From Streptomyces liliifuscus (GTDB lineage Bacteria; Actinomycetota; Actinomycetes; Streptomycetales; Streptomycetaceae): a DNA stretch of 64,000 bases. The DNA is taken from the NCBI RefSeq assembly GCF_016598615.1, contig NZ_CP066831.1:7812001-7876000 (forward strand). The letters are read 5' to 3'. Shown piece after piece: positions 33,232 through 40,907 of the stretch. A program made the position numbers and the translations under genes. A model generated the notes under the pieces. The model worked only from the letters and a program-made list of their open reading frames with translations. It had not been told where the DNA came from and did not search any database. The first letter of the stretch is position 1; every line of letters starts with the position of its first letter.

Positions 33232-33261
33232 AGGGGCGCGGGGAACTGCGCGACCGGCCAC
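33232..33261. repeat. Family A repeat, single right arm
   Basis: aggggcgcggggaactgc then gcgaccggccac, downstream of the RAM-domain gene and upstream of the two-component operon. Confidence 0.75.
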
Positions 33262-33300
33262 ACGCGACCCGCAGCCGACATCCGACCCCCAGGACCCGAA

Positions 33301-33582
33301 CTAGTTGTCGAGCCCAATCGCGAACGCGGCCTCAAGATCATGCTGAGAGTACGTACGGAACGCCACATGCGTATCCGTCCCCTCCACCCCCGGAATCTTG
33401 CTGATCATCCCGGGAATCACATCCGCCAGATCGTCATGCGCCTTCACCCGGACCATGGCGATCAAGTCGTACGTGCCGGTCACGGAGAACACCTCACTGA
33501 CGGAGTCCAGCGCGGCGATCGACTCCGCGATCTCGGGGATCCGGTCCACGCTGGTCTTGATGAGCACGATCGCGGTGATCAC
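33301..33582 (-). CDS. Stand-alone Lrp/AsnC ligand-binding (RAM) domain protein
   Basis: 93-aa protein consisting only of the Lrp/AsnC effector-binding fold (ferredoxin-like, oligomer forming). Seen: ITAIVLIKTSVDRIPEIAESI, VSEVFSVTGTYDLIAMVRV (Gly-Asp-type ligand loop), and the C-terminal FRTYSQHDLEAAF. No helix-turn-helix, so it cannot bind DNA alone; such proteins bind amino acids or modulate full-length Lrp proteins. GTG 33582 overlaps the rhomboid stop (GTGA), so the two are translationally coupled. Confidence 0.88.
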   Translation of the reverse strand: MITAIVLIKTSVDRIPEIAESIAALDSVSEVFSVTGTYDLIAMVRVKAHDDLADVIPGMISKIPGVEGTDTHVAFRTYSQHDLEAAFAIGLDN

Positions 33583-34319
33583 GGCTGGTTTTCTCCCTCG
33601 GTGGCCGTCGCTGGAGTTTTCACTCTAGCCGCACGTCCATAGCGCACCCACGTGTAGAGGAACCCCGCCGAGAACCCCAGCAAATGCGCCAGATACGCCA
33701 CCGCCGGCCCCTGGGTCGCGCGGCTCGCGGCCATCCACTGGAGGGACACCCAGAAGGGCAGGACCACCCACGCCGGAAACCGCAGCGGCAGGAAGAAGAG
33801 GAACGGAAAGAGACTGGTCACCCGGGCTTTGGGGAACAGGTAGAGGAACGCACCGAGGACCGCGGAGATCGCCCCTGACGCGCCGACCAACGTCTGCGCG
33901 GAGTCGGAGTGGGCGGCCGCGTAGCCGAACAGGGCGAGGTAGCCACAGCCCAGATAGAAGAGGGCGAACGCGAAGTGGCCCATCCTCTCCTCGGCCATCG
34001 CCCCGAAGACATAGAGGAAGAGCATGTTCCCCAGCAGATGCAGCCAGCTGCCGTGCACGAAGAGGGCGGTGGCCGGAGTGAGAGCGGCCCTGGGCGTCCC
34101 CTCGAACAGTTCGACGGGCACCACCCCCCAGCGCTCGAAATAGGCCCGTTGCGCGGAAAGGAGCTCGTCACCGGTGCCGTACGCGGGACTGAGGCCCGAG
34201 CCCGGACCGATCACGAAGACCAGGCAGCACAGGGCGATCAGTCCGTAGGTCACCGGAGCGGACTGACCCCGGACCGCCCTGACTGCCCTGTCGACGGGCC
34301 TACCCCAGTTGCCGATCAT
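33579..34319 (-). CDS. Rhomboid family intramembrane serine protease
   Basis: 246-aa membrane protein. Seen: six hydrophobic segments, the HxxxN-like HGSWLHLLGNMLFLYVFG (oxyanion side), catalytic Ser148 in GASGAISAVLG and His212 in AHLLGFSAGF, the full catalytic dyad. ATG 34319 chosen (MIGNWGRPVDRAVRAV); the frame runs further upstream without coding character. It cleaves transmembrane substrates, identity unknown. Upstream gene of the two-gene operon with the RAM protein; divergent from the zinc-ribbon gene. Confidence 0.88.
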   Translation of the reverse strand: MIGNWGRPVDRAVRAVRGQSAPVTYGLIALCCLVFVIGPGSGLSPAYGTGDELLSAQRAYFERWGVVPVELFEGTPRAALTPATALFVHGSWLHLLGNMLFLYVFGAMAEERMGHFAFALFYLGCGYLALFGYAAAHSDSAQTLVGASGAISAVLGAFLYLFPKARVTSLFPFLFFLPLRFPAWVVLPFWVSLQWMAASRATQGPAVAYLAHLLGFSAGFLYTWVRYGRAARVKTPATATEGENQP

Positions 34320-34474
34320 GAACAGAGCATGACGTAACGGGACCGAACCGCACAGAGCGCCTCGCCGCTCCCGGTGGACGGGCGTCGAGTACCCGCCAGG
34401 CCTTAGGGTTACGAGCCACACGCTCCAGGGAACCTGGTGCGGCACAGGACTCAGGAAAGAGAGCGACTGCAACG

Positions 34475-34714
34475 ATGACGGTTCCCCTGCCGACTGCCGA
34501 GACCCGGTGGCGCTGCACGCTCTGCGGCAACCTCACGCGATTCGACGTGACGCGTTCGTCGAAGGTCGTCGAGTACGTGCATCTGGACCTGGCCGGGGAA
34601 CCGAAGATCGAGGAGCGCGAGGTGGTCAGTGAGACCATCGAGTCGGTGCGCTGTCGCTGGTGCAACGCGGTGGATCAGGTGGAACTGGTGGACAGGCCGG
34701 GCGCCGGCTCCTGA
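34475..34714 (+). CDS. Small zinc-ribbon protein
   Basis: 79-aa protein with two CxxC knuckles, CTLCGN (~14-17) and CRWCNA (~60-63), that would bind one zinc. Between them is a beta-rich part with EYVHLDLAGEPKIEEREVV. Nucleic-acid or protein binding is plausible but unproven. ATG 34475 is the first in-frame ATG; a GGAAC-N17-TCAGGA pair (34429-34456) upstream resembles an ECF-type promoter weakly. The NYN-domain gene starts 35 nt downstream. Confidence 0.75.
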   Translation: MTVPLPTAETRWRCTLCGNLTRFDVTRSSKVVEYVHLDLAGEPKIEEREVVSETIESVRCRWCNAVDQVELVDRPGAGS

Positions 34715-34749
34715 CAGGAGCGGGCCCCGCACGGACGATGGGGTGAAGG

Positions 34750-36102
34750 ATGGTGGAGACCACCACGGGCGGGGAGCCGGACGACGGCGCCGCCGAGGTG
34801 CTCGACCGTCCGCTGCCCGACGGCGTGCGTCGCAGGGTCGTACAGATCGTCTCGGACGGTTTCGGCGGACTGACCGTGGCCGAACTGCCCGTACAGCTGC
34901 GGCAGTACGCCCGGTTCGCCCCCAATCGTCGTGCCAAGTTCGCGGGCAACGCGATGGCGGCGGCCCTGGAGACGGACCCGCTTTTCAGACAGCGCATCGC
35001 CGAGAAGCTCAGAGAGGCCCAGTCGGAGCTGACCGGCGCCCTCGACTCCGGCTCGCCGCCCCCGGCCGCGGACCCGCTGGACGTGGCGGCCGCGGCCTAT
35101 GTGCTGCGCCCCCCGGGCTGGGTGAAGCTGGTGACCGCCGCGGGCGAGGAGGCCCTGCGGGCGGACGCCGAGCGCGCCGACGAGGAGACCCGGGCCGAGC
35201 TCGACCGGCTGCGCGAGGAACTCGCCGAGGCGCGCGCCCAGACCCGCACCGAGACCGAGCGGCTGCGGACGGAGCTGGAGTCGGCGAAGAAGGAAGCCGA
35301 ATCGCTTCACCGCAAGCTGCGCGGGGCCCTCAGTGACGTCAAGCGCGGCGAGGCGGCCGTGCGCAAGCTGCGAGGCGAGATGGAGGCCGTCCGTGGCGAG
35401 GGGCAGGCTCATGTGTCCGCCGCCGAGAGCGAGAGCCGGCGGCTCAAGGCGCGGCTGAGCGAGGTCGAGGCCACCCTGGAGGCCACTCGTCGCGCGGCCC
35501 GTGAGGGACGCAGCGTCGAGGACATGCGCGTACGGCTGCTGCTCGACACCGTGCTCGACGCGGCGCAGGGGCTGCGGCGCGAACTCGCCCTGCCGCCGGT
35601 GTCGGTGCGGCCCGCGGAGACCGTGGACGCGGTCGAACCGGGACGGATGACACCAAAAGACATCGCGGCCCGTGCGCTGTCCGAAAACGATCCCGCGATC
35701 CTCGACCAGCTGCTCGCGCTGCCGCAGGCGCATCTGGTCGTCGACGGCTACAACGTCACCAAGACCGGCTATCCGCAGATGCCCCTGGAGAAGCAGCGGC
35801 TGCGGCTCCTCGGACAGCTCTCGCAGCTCGCCGCGCAGACCGGCGCCGAGGTCACCTGTGTCTTCGACGGGGCCGAGCTGGCCGCACCGGTGTTGCTCGC
35901 GCCGCCGCGCGGGGTGCGGGTGCTCTTCTCCAAACCGGGCGTCACCGCCGACGAGTTGATCCGTCAGCTGGTGCGCGCCGAGCCGCCCGGGCGGCCCGTC
36001 ATCGTGGTCTCGACCGACCGCGAGGTGGCCGACGGCGTGGCGAAGGCCGGGGCGCGCCCGGTGGCCTCCGCGGTGCTCCTGAAGCGTTTCTCGCGCGGCT
36101 GA
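34750..36102 (+). CDS. NYN (YacP-like PIN-fold) RNase domain protein with coiled coil
   Basis: 450-aa protein. Residues ~1-130: alpha-helical N-terminal domain (VAELPVQLRQYARFAP). ~130-265: long Glu/Arg/Ala coiled coil. ~310-450: NYN domain with HLVVDGYNVTK (first Asp), VTCVFDGAEL, TADELIRQLV and VVSTDREVADGVAKAG, carrying the acidic residues of PIN-like nucleases. Likely a metal-dependent endoribonuclease acting on rRNA or tRNA, by analogy to YacP/Rae1. Operon with the zinc-ribbon protein, which could be its partner. ATG 34750. Confidence 0.82.
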   Translation: MVETTTGGEPDDGAAEVLDRPLPDGVRRRVVQIVSDGFGGLTVAELPVQLRQYARFAPNRRAKFAGNAMAAALETDPLFRQRIAEKLREAQSELTGALDSGSPPPAADPLDVAAAAYVLRPPGWVKLVTAAGEEALRADAERADEETRAELDRLREELAEARAQTRTETERLRTELESAKKEAESLHRKLRGALSDVKRGEAAVRKLRGEMEAVRGEGQAHVSAAESESRRLKARLSEVEATLEATRRAAREGRSVEDMRVRLLLDTVLDAAQGLRRELALPPVSVRPAETVDAVEPGRMTPKDIAARALSENDPAILDQLLALPQAHLVVDGYNVTKTGYPQMPLEKQRLRLLGQLSQLAAQTGAEVTCVFDGAELAAPVLLAPPRGVRVLFSKPGVTADELIRQLVRAEPPGRPVIVVSTDREVADGVAKAGARPVASAVLLKRFSRG

Positions 36103-36501
36103 GCACGCGGGCCCCAAAGGTCCGGGCAAGCGGGTTCCGCGCGTCCGGCCGAGCGGGTTTCAAGCGACTCCGCAAGGGAATTTCGTGCTGCCGCCCTTCT
36201 GATGGTGTACGTCACCTACGTAACAGGCACCCCAAGTGCAACACATGTGCATCTTGCCCGAATTGGCGAAACCTTCACGCAACGTAGCGTCAAACGGGCA
36301 TTACTGCATGTGAGTTGAGTGCAAAGAATGCGGTCGGTGACCGAGATTTTTCCGAGGAGGATTTGAACTGATCACAAGAACATCACTAGGGTCGGGCGTC
36401 GAACCTCTACTCGGGTGATCACTCATTGGGAGTGACGGTGGAGGGGCACCGCCAACCGGTGTTCTCGGTGGGCGGCTGAGGTAATGAAGGAGCTCGCCTC
36501 C
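36103..36501 (+). other. Long leader region of the first NlpC/P60 gene
   Basis: No gene. Contains a -35/-10-like pair TTGGCG (36263) / TAGCGT (36285) with a 16-nt spacer, two copies of TGATCAC (36369 and 36417) flanking a stem-rich stretch, and ggtgg-aggggc-accgcc near 36438. Transcription from 36285 would give a leader of ~210 nt, long enough for RNA-based control. No c-di-AMP (ydaO) motif found. Confidence 0.45.
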
Positions 36502-37533
36502 GTGGCGTCCCACCGTCGACCGAAGCAGCCGAGCCGCACCCGTGTGACCGTGCTCACCACCGCCGCCGCTGCAGCCGTGGCCCTCAGCTCGCAGGCGGCC
36601 AACGCCGCGCCCAGCGAGAAGCCGAACAAGGACGAGGTCAAGGCCAAGGTCGACGCGCTCTACGAGGACTCGGCGCGGGCCACGGACAGGGCCAACGGGG
36701 CCGAGGAGAAGGTGAAGAAGCTCGAAAAGGAGATCGACACCATCCAGGACCAGGTCGCGCGAGGCCAGGACGAGCTCAACACCATGCGCGACAGCCTCGG
36801 TCTGATGGCCAGCTCCCAGTACCGCACGGGCGCGATCGATCCCTCCGTCCAGCTCTTCCTCTCCTCCGACCCGGACGACTACCTCGACAAGGCGTCCACG
36901 ATCGACCAGCTGAGCGCTCAGCAGGTCGAGGCGCTGAAGAAGGTCCAGGAGAAGCAGCGCACCCTCGCCCAGCAGCGCGATGAAGCCGCCGGCAAGCTCA
37001 AGGACCTCTCCGAGACCCGCAAGACGCTGGCTCAGAAGAAGAAGGAAGTCCAGAACAAGCTCGCCGACGCGCGCAAGCTCCTCAACACCCTGACCGCGCA
37101 GGAGCAGGCGGCCCTGAAGACCGCGGACACGCGTGCCAGCCGGGACGCCGGGGACCGCATCGAGCTCGGCAACGAGGTGCCCGCCTCCGAGCGCGGCGCC
37201 GCCGCCCTCGCCGCCGCCAAGACCCAGATGGGCAAGCCGTACGTCTCCGGCGGCAGCGGCCCCAACTCGTACGACTGCTCGGGTCTGACGCAGTGGGCGT
37301 ACGGCCAGGCCGGTGTGTCGATATCCCGGACCACCTACACGCAGCAGAACGACGGCACGAAGATCGGCCGCGATCAGCTCAAGCCCGGCGACCTGGTCTT
37401 CTTCAACAGCCTCGGCCACGTCGGTCTGTACGCGGGCAACGGCGTCATCGTGCACGCCCCGAAGCCGGGCGCCGTCGTCCGTCTCGAGTCGATGAGCACG
37501 ATCGGCACCTTCCAGTTCGGCGTCCGGGTCTGA
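36502..37533 (+). CDS. Secreted NlpC/P60 peptidoglycan endopeptidase with coiled coil
   Basis: Cleaves peptide stems of peptidoglycan during growth or division. 343 aa from GTG 36502, chosen because AAGGAG lies 9 nt upstream inside the longer ATG frame and because the paralogue downstream begins the same way (SHRR). Seen: signal peptide (cut near SQAANA), coiled-coil region ~40-215 like RipA/PcsB N-domains, and an NlpC/P60 domain ~230-343 with catalytic Cys259 (SYDCSGLTQW), His306 (LGHVGLYAGNG) and the third polar residue in IVHAPKPG. The coiled coil may block the active site until relieved, as in RipA. First of a tandem pair. Confidence 0.92.
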   Translation: MASHRRPKQPSRTRVTVLTTAAAAAVALSSQAANAAPSEKPNKDEVKAKVDALYEDSARATDRANGAEEKVKKLEKEIDTIQDQVARGQDELNTMRDSLGLMASSQYRTGAIDPSVQLFLSSDPDDYLDKASTIDQLSAQQVEALKKVQEKQRTLAQQRDEAAGKLKDLSETRKTLAQKKKEVQNKLADARKLLNTLTAQEQAALKTADTRASRDAGDRIELGNEVPASERGAAALAAAKTQMGKPYVSGGSGPNSYDCSGLTQWAYGQAGVSISRTTYTQQNDGTKIGRDQLKPGDLVFFNSLGHVGLYAGNGVIVHAPKPGAVVRLESMSTIGTFQFGVRV

Positions 37534-37570
37534 TCCCCGGCTCCCTCGCCCGCTCGTCCGCGAGCTGATT

Positions 37571-37606
37571 CCCCGTCCGGCCCGGAACGTCTCCGGGCCT
37601 GCGGGG
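37571..37606 (+). terminator. Hairpin after first NlpC/P60 gene
   Basis: ccccg-ggcccgga / tccgggcc-cgggg nested stem; a second hairpin acgccccgc/gcggggcgt lies at 37662-37697. Both precede the promoter of the second gene. Confidence 0.6.
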
Positions 37607-37721
37607 AGGTTGATCGCCACGCCGCCCGAACGGGCGAATTCCCGTAACCCGCGCTGACCCCACGCCCCGCTGATGACCTGCGTCTGAGGCGGGGCGTCAC
37701 GTTGTGTACCCGTATGGGTCT

Positions 37722-37751
37722 TTGGCCACCGCGTAGTCGCACGGCTACTGT
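37722..37751 (+). promoter_or_regulatory. Candidate promoter of the second NlpC/P60 gene
   Basis: TTGGCC (37722-37727), 18-nt spacer, TACTGT (37746-37751), giving a ~50-nt leader to GTG 37808. Confidence 0.45.
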
Positions 37752-37807
37752 CTGCCGCGTTTCCCCCAACTCCGGGGGCACGTCAGCGGAAGGGAGTGCG
37801 GCTTCCT

Positions 37808-38821
37808 GTGGGGTCCCATCGCCGCCTTGTACCGTCCGGCTTCGACCGGGGCGCCCGAGGCGCCACCCTGTGCGTACTGACCGCCGCGGCCGCGGCCCTC
37901 GGCGTCCTGCCGGCCGGCGCCGCGCCGCAGGACGACACCCGTGCAGAGGTGGACCGGCTGTACGAGGAGGCCGAGCACGCCACCGAGTCGTACAACAAGG
38001 CCGACGAGCGCTCGGACACCCTGCGCGACCAGGTGGACAGGGCGCAGGACCGGATCGCCAGACAGCAGGACCGCATCAACACCATGCGGGACGCGCTCGG
38101 TTCGCTCGCCGGGGCCCAGTACCGCTCCGGCGGCCTCGATCCCTCGCTGGCGCTGATGTTCTCCGATGACCCCGACGAGTACCTCGACAAGGCGGCCGTG
38201 CTCGACCGGATCAGCTCCCGGCAGGCCGGGGAACTCAAGGAACTGCAGGGCGCCATGCGTGATCTCTCCCAGGAGCGCGAGGAGGCGACCCGCAAGCTCA
38301 CCGAACTGGACAAGAGCCGTAAGGCCGTCGCCCGGCACAAACGCACCGTCGAGCAGAAGCTGTCCAAGGCACGGCAGTTGCTCAACGCGATGCCGGACGC
38401 CGACCGTGCCGCCTACGACCGGGCCTCCCGCTCGGGCGGCCGTGTCCCCGACCTCGCCGGCGCGGTCCCGTCCTCCGGCCGCGCGGCGGCCGCCGTCGCC
38501 GCGGCCCGCTCGGCCGTCGGCCGCCCGTACGTCTGGGGCGCCAACGGACCCACCGGGTTCGACTGCTCGGGCCTCACCCAGTGGTCGTACGCGCAGGCCG
38601 GTGTGGGGCTGCCGCGCACCTCGCAGGCCCAGGCGCACACCGGACGGTCGGTGCCGCTCTCCCAGGCGCAGCCCGGCGACATCGTCACCTACCGGGGCGA
38701 CGCCAGCCATGTCGGAATGTACGTGGGCAACGGCCAGGTGATCCACGCGCCCTACCCGGGCGCCCCGGTGCGCTACGACCCGGTGGGCATGATGCCCGTC
38801 AACACCGTGACGCGCCCCTGA
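37808..38821 (+). CDS. Secreted NlpC/P60 peptidoglycan endopeptidase, tandem paralogue
   Basis: 337 aa from GTG 37808 (GSHRR start, aligned with the upstream paralogue; GGAAGGGA upstream; a GTG four codons earlier is possible). Same layout: signal peptide, coiled coil with the shared block INTMRDALGSLAGAQYRSGG (compare the sister's NTMRDSLGLMASSQYRTGA), NlpC/P60 domain with Cys253 (GFDCSGLTQW), His in SHVGMYVGNG and IHAPYPGAP. The copies share their layout and many motifs but differ elsewhere, so the duplication is old. The gene has its own promoter and terminator, allowing separate control. Confidence 0.92.
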   Translation: MGSHRRLVPSGFDRGARGATLCVLTAAAAALGVLPAGAAPQDDTRAEVDRLYEEAEHATESYNKADERSDTLRDQVDRAQDRIARQQDRINTMRDALGSLAGAQYRSGGLDPSLALMFSDDPDEYLDKAAVLDRISSRQAGELKELQGAMRDLSQEREEATRKLTELDKSRKAVARHKRTVEQKLSKARQLLNAMPDADRAAYDRASRSGGRVPDLAGAVPSSGRAAAAVAAARSAVGRPYVWGANGPTGFDCSGLTQWSYAQAGVGLPRTSQAQAHTGRSVPLSQAQPGDIVTYRGDASHVGMYVGNGQVIHAPYPGAPVRYDPVGMMPVNTVTRP

Positions 38822-38824
38822 CCT

Positions 38825-39000
38825 CGGTCCTGTCGTCACATTCCCGTCTGCCCCGCGGCGTCCGGCACGCACGCTCGCGGCGTTGCCGGAGAGTCCAAGT
38901 AGCTCCGCTACGAGGGCTCTCCGGCGCCTTGCGATCGCACGCACCGGACGCCGCGGGGCCCGCCCTCCGGGCGGACGACGGGAATGTGACGACAGGACCG
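38825..39000. repeat. 176-nt nested palindrome
   Basis: Three nested stems: a perfect 24-bp outer stem (38825-38848 with 38977-39000; cggtcctgtcgtcacattcc... and complement), a perfect 16-bp stem (38850-38865 with 38944-38959; gccccgcggcgtccgg), and an inner 9-bp stem (38885-38893 with 38917-38925; gccggagag) topped by gtagc-tcc-gctac. It fills the gap between the NlpC/P60 gene and the lipoprotein gene and ends 26 nt before the latter's start. Confidence 0.85.
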
Positions 39001-39026
39001 CGGCCGGGCGCCGTACGATCAGGGTC

Positions 39027-40250
39027 GTGGCTGGTCGTGGGCGTGCGCCGAGGTGGGTCGTGGGGCTGTTGTTGGCCGCTCTCACCGCGTCGGCCGGCTG
39101 CGGCGGCGGCTCCGGGAACGACAGCGCCTCCGGTGACGTCCAGCGCGTGCTCGACACCCGGGCGGCGGCGGTACGCGACGGCAGCGAGCGGGAGTTCGTG
39201 GCGACGCAGGCACCGGCCGATCTCGTCGCCGGGGAACGGGCCGCCGCGCGCACCGAGTTCAGGAACCTGCGGGCGGTCCCACTCGCCGACTGGGCGTACC
39301 GCGTGACCGGCCTCCGTCGCTCCGGCGACCGTGCCACGGCCGACGCGGAGCTCCGCTACCGCATAGAGGGCTACGACAAGGCCCCCATCGTCACCGCCCG
39401 CACGCTGAGCCTCGCACGGGCCGACGGGCGCTGGTACGTGACCGACGACCGGCCCGCCAAGGACTCCAGCCAGCAGCTGTGGGAGCAGGGGGCCGTCCTG
39501 GCCGTACGCGGCGAGCACAGCCTCGTCCTGGGCGTCGGTCGCCCGCGCGACGCGCTGCGCCACTACGCGGAACTGGCCGACCGGGCGGTGCCCGCGGTGC
39601 GGGAGGCGTGGGGCGAGGACTGGTCGCGGCGGGTCGTCGTCCTCGTACCGAAGTCGCTGGACGGGATGGCGGGGCTGCTCGGGGCGCCCGCGTCCGGGTA
39701 CCGGGGGATCGCCGCGGTCACCACGGGCGAGGCGGGCGGATCCGCGAAGGCGCCCGCCGACCGGATCATCGTCAACCCGGACGCGTACGGGGTGCTCGGC
39801 GCCTTCGGGCGGCAGGTCGTCCTCACGCACGAGACGACCCATGTCGCGACCCGCGCGTCGACCTCGGCGGCCACCCCGCTGTGGCTCTCCGAGGGGTACG
39901 CGGACTGGGTCGGCTACCGCGGCACCGGGCGCACCGCGCCACAGGCCGCGCCGGAGCTGGCGCGGGCGGTGGCCGAGGGCCGGGTGCCCACCGCGCTGCC
40001 TGGCGACGGGGACTTCGGCTTCGGCGGGGACGCGGGGGCGCTGGCACGGGCCTACGAGGGCGGGTGGCTGGCCTGCCGGTTGATCGCCGAGCGGTGGGGC
40101 GAGGTACGGCTGGGGGAGTTCTACCGGGCCGTGGGGGAGCACGAGAAGAGGGCGGGAGCGGTGGAGGCGGGGATGAAGGAGGTTCTGGGTACGTCGCTGG
40201 AGGAGTTCACGGGGTTGTGGCGGGCGTATGTGCGGGACCGGCTGGGCTGA
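39027..40250 (+). CDS. Lipoprotein with gluzincin-type zinc metallopeptidase motif
   Basis: About 407 aa from GTG 39027. Seen: signal peptide with lipobox ASAGC (Cys25), an NTF2-like or cystatin-like stretch (~35-145), then a metallopeptidase domain with HETTH (268-272, HExxH) and the third zinc ligand Glu289 in WLSEGYADWVGY, the peptidase MA-like arrangement. So a surface-anchored protease is predicted; substrate unknown. TACGAT (39014-39019) ends 7 nt before the GTG and no Shine-Dalgarno is present, so a leaderless mRNA is likely. Position after two cell-wall hydrolases suggests envelope work. Confidence 0.82.
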   Translation: MAGRGRAPRWVVGLLLAALTASAGCGGGSGNDSASGDVQRVLDTRAAAVRDGSEREFVATQAPADLVAGERAAARTEFRNLRAVPLADWAYRVTGLRRSGDRATADAELRYRIEGYDKAPIVTARTLSLARADGRWYVTDDRPAKDSSQQLWEQGAVLAVRGEHSLVLGVGRPRDALRHYAELADRAVPAVREAWGEDWSRRVVVLVPKSLDGMAGLLGAPASGYRGIAAVTTGEAGGSAKAPADRIIVNPDAYGVLGAFGRQVVLTHETTHVATRASTSAATPLWLSEGYADWVGYRGTGRTAPQAAPELARAVAEGRVPTALPGDGDFGFGGDAGALARAYEGGWLACRLIAERWGEVRLGEFYRAVGEHEKRAGAVEAGMKEVLGTSLEEFTGLWRAYVRDRLG

Positions 40251-40277
40251 GGGCCCTGGTGGCGCCCCGCCGGCCGA

Positions 40278-40802
40278 TCAGCTCTCCAGTTGGGTGATCG
40301 CCTCTGCGAGCCATGCCCGTTCCGCCTCGCCCGTTGCCCGGGCCACCCGGAGCATGCCCTGGCGGAAGAGGTCGGCCGTCTCTTCCGCCCGTACCGGCCG
40401 CTCGTCCCGGTAGAAGAAGCTCGTCGGAGTGTCGAGGAAGTCCAGGCGCCTTCGGAGTACCGCCGCCTGCTCGTGGCGGTCGGGGAGATGCCGAAGGAAC
40501 GCGAGCAGCGTGTTGAAGCGGACCTGGTCGGTGATCTCGACGTCCTTGGGGTGGCGCAGGCGTTCCAGGAGGGTCTCGCGGCCCTGCCCGGTCAGGGACA
40601 GGATGCGGCGCGGGGCGGCGCTCGACCCCGGCTCGGTGTGCTGGTCCAGCAGGCCCGCCGTGACCAGGCGGGTGATCGCGGGGTAGAGCGCGCCGTCGCT
40701 GACCGGCCGGACATGGCCGCTGAGCGCCTTGATGCGCTCCTTCAACTCGTATCCGTGCAGCGGCTCTTCGGAGAGAAAGCCCAGGATCGACAGCTCCAGC
40801 AC
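40278..40802 (-). CDS. PadR family transcriptional regulator
   Basis: 174-aa repressor type. Seen: N-terminal winged helix (ILGFLSEEPLHGYELKERIKAL, YPAITRLVTAGLLDQH with the PadR-typical DGALYP) and a C-terminal Vir_act_alpha_C helical dimerisation part. Divergent from the MATE exporter gene, with a symmetrical operator in between. This arrangement fits a drug-responsive repressor of its neighbour and itself, as for LmrR-type PadR proteins; the ligand is unknown. Confidence 0.9.
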   Translation of the reverse strand: MLELSILGFLSEEPLHGYELKERIKALSGHVRPVSDGALYPAITRLVTAGLLDQHTEPGSSAAPRRILSLTGQGRETLLERLRHPKDVEITDQVRFNTLLAFLRHLPDRHEQAAVLRRRLDFLDTPTSFFYRDERPVRAEETADLFRQGMLRVARATGEAERAWLAEAITQLES

Positions 40803-40852
40803 TGGCGGCTGCTCCTTCGCTCGTGTGTCCTTGCGCGCCTCGTACCAGGCAT

Positions 40853-40890
40853 GCTACCTCTTATCGAGCTACCTCTAAACGAGGTAGCTC
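40853..40890. promoter_or_regulatory. PadR operator candidate
   Basis: GAGCTACCTC (40866-40875) and GAGGTAGCTC (40881-40890) form a perfect 10-bp inverted repeat with a 5-nt spacer; GCTACCTC also occurs at 40853-40860 as a third half-site. Located between divergent padR and MATE genes, 18 nt before the MATE GTG. Confidence 0.75.
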
Positions 40891-40907
40891 GGATCGAGGG
40901 GGGTTCG

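Noticed and set aside
34429..34456. ECF-sigma promoter GGAAC-N17-TC before the zinc-ribbon gene
   Set aside because: Only partial match to SigE/SigR-type consensus and one instance; kept as a remark in that gene's entry.
36103..36501. Possible ydaO/c-di-AMP riboswitch before the first NlpC/P60 gene
   Set aside because: Streptomyces wall-hydrolase genes often carry one, but the conserved CGAACCCGUCAGCU-type and GGGGUGA segments are missing. Only generic hairpins and TGATCAC copies are seen.
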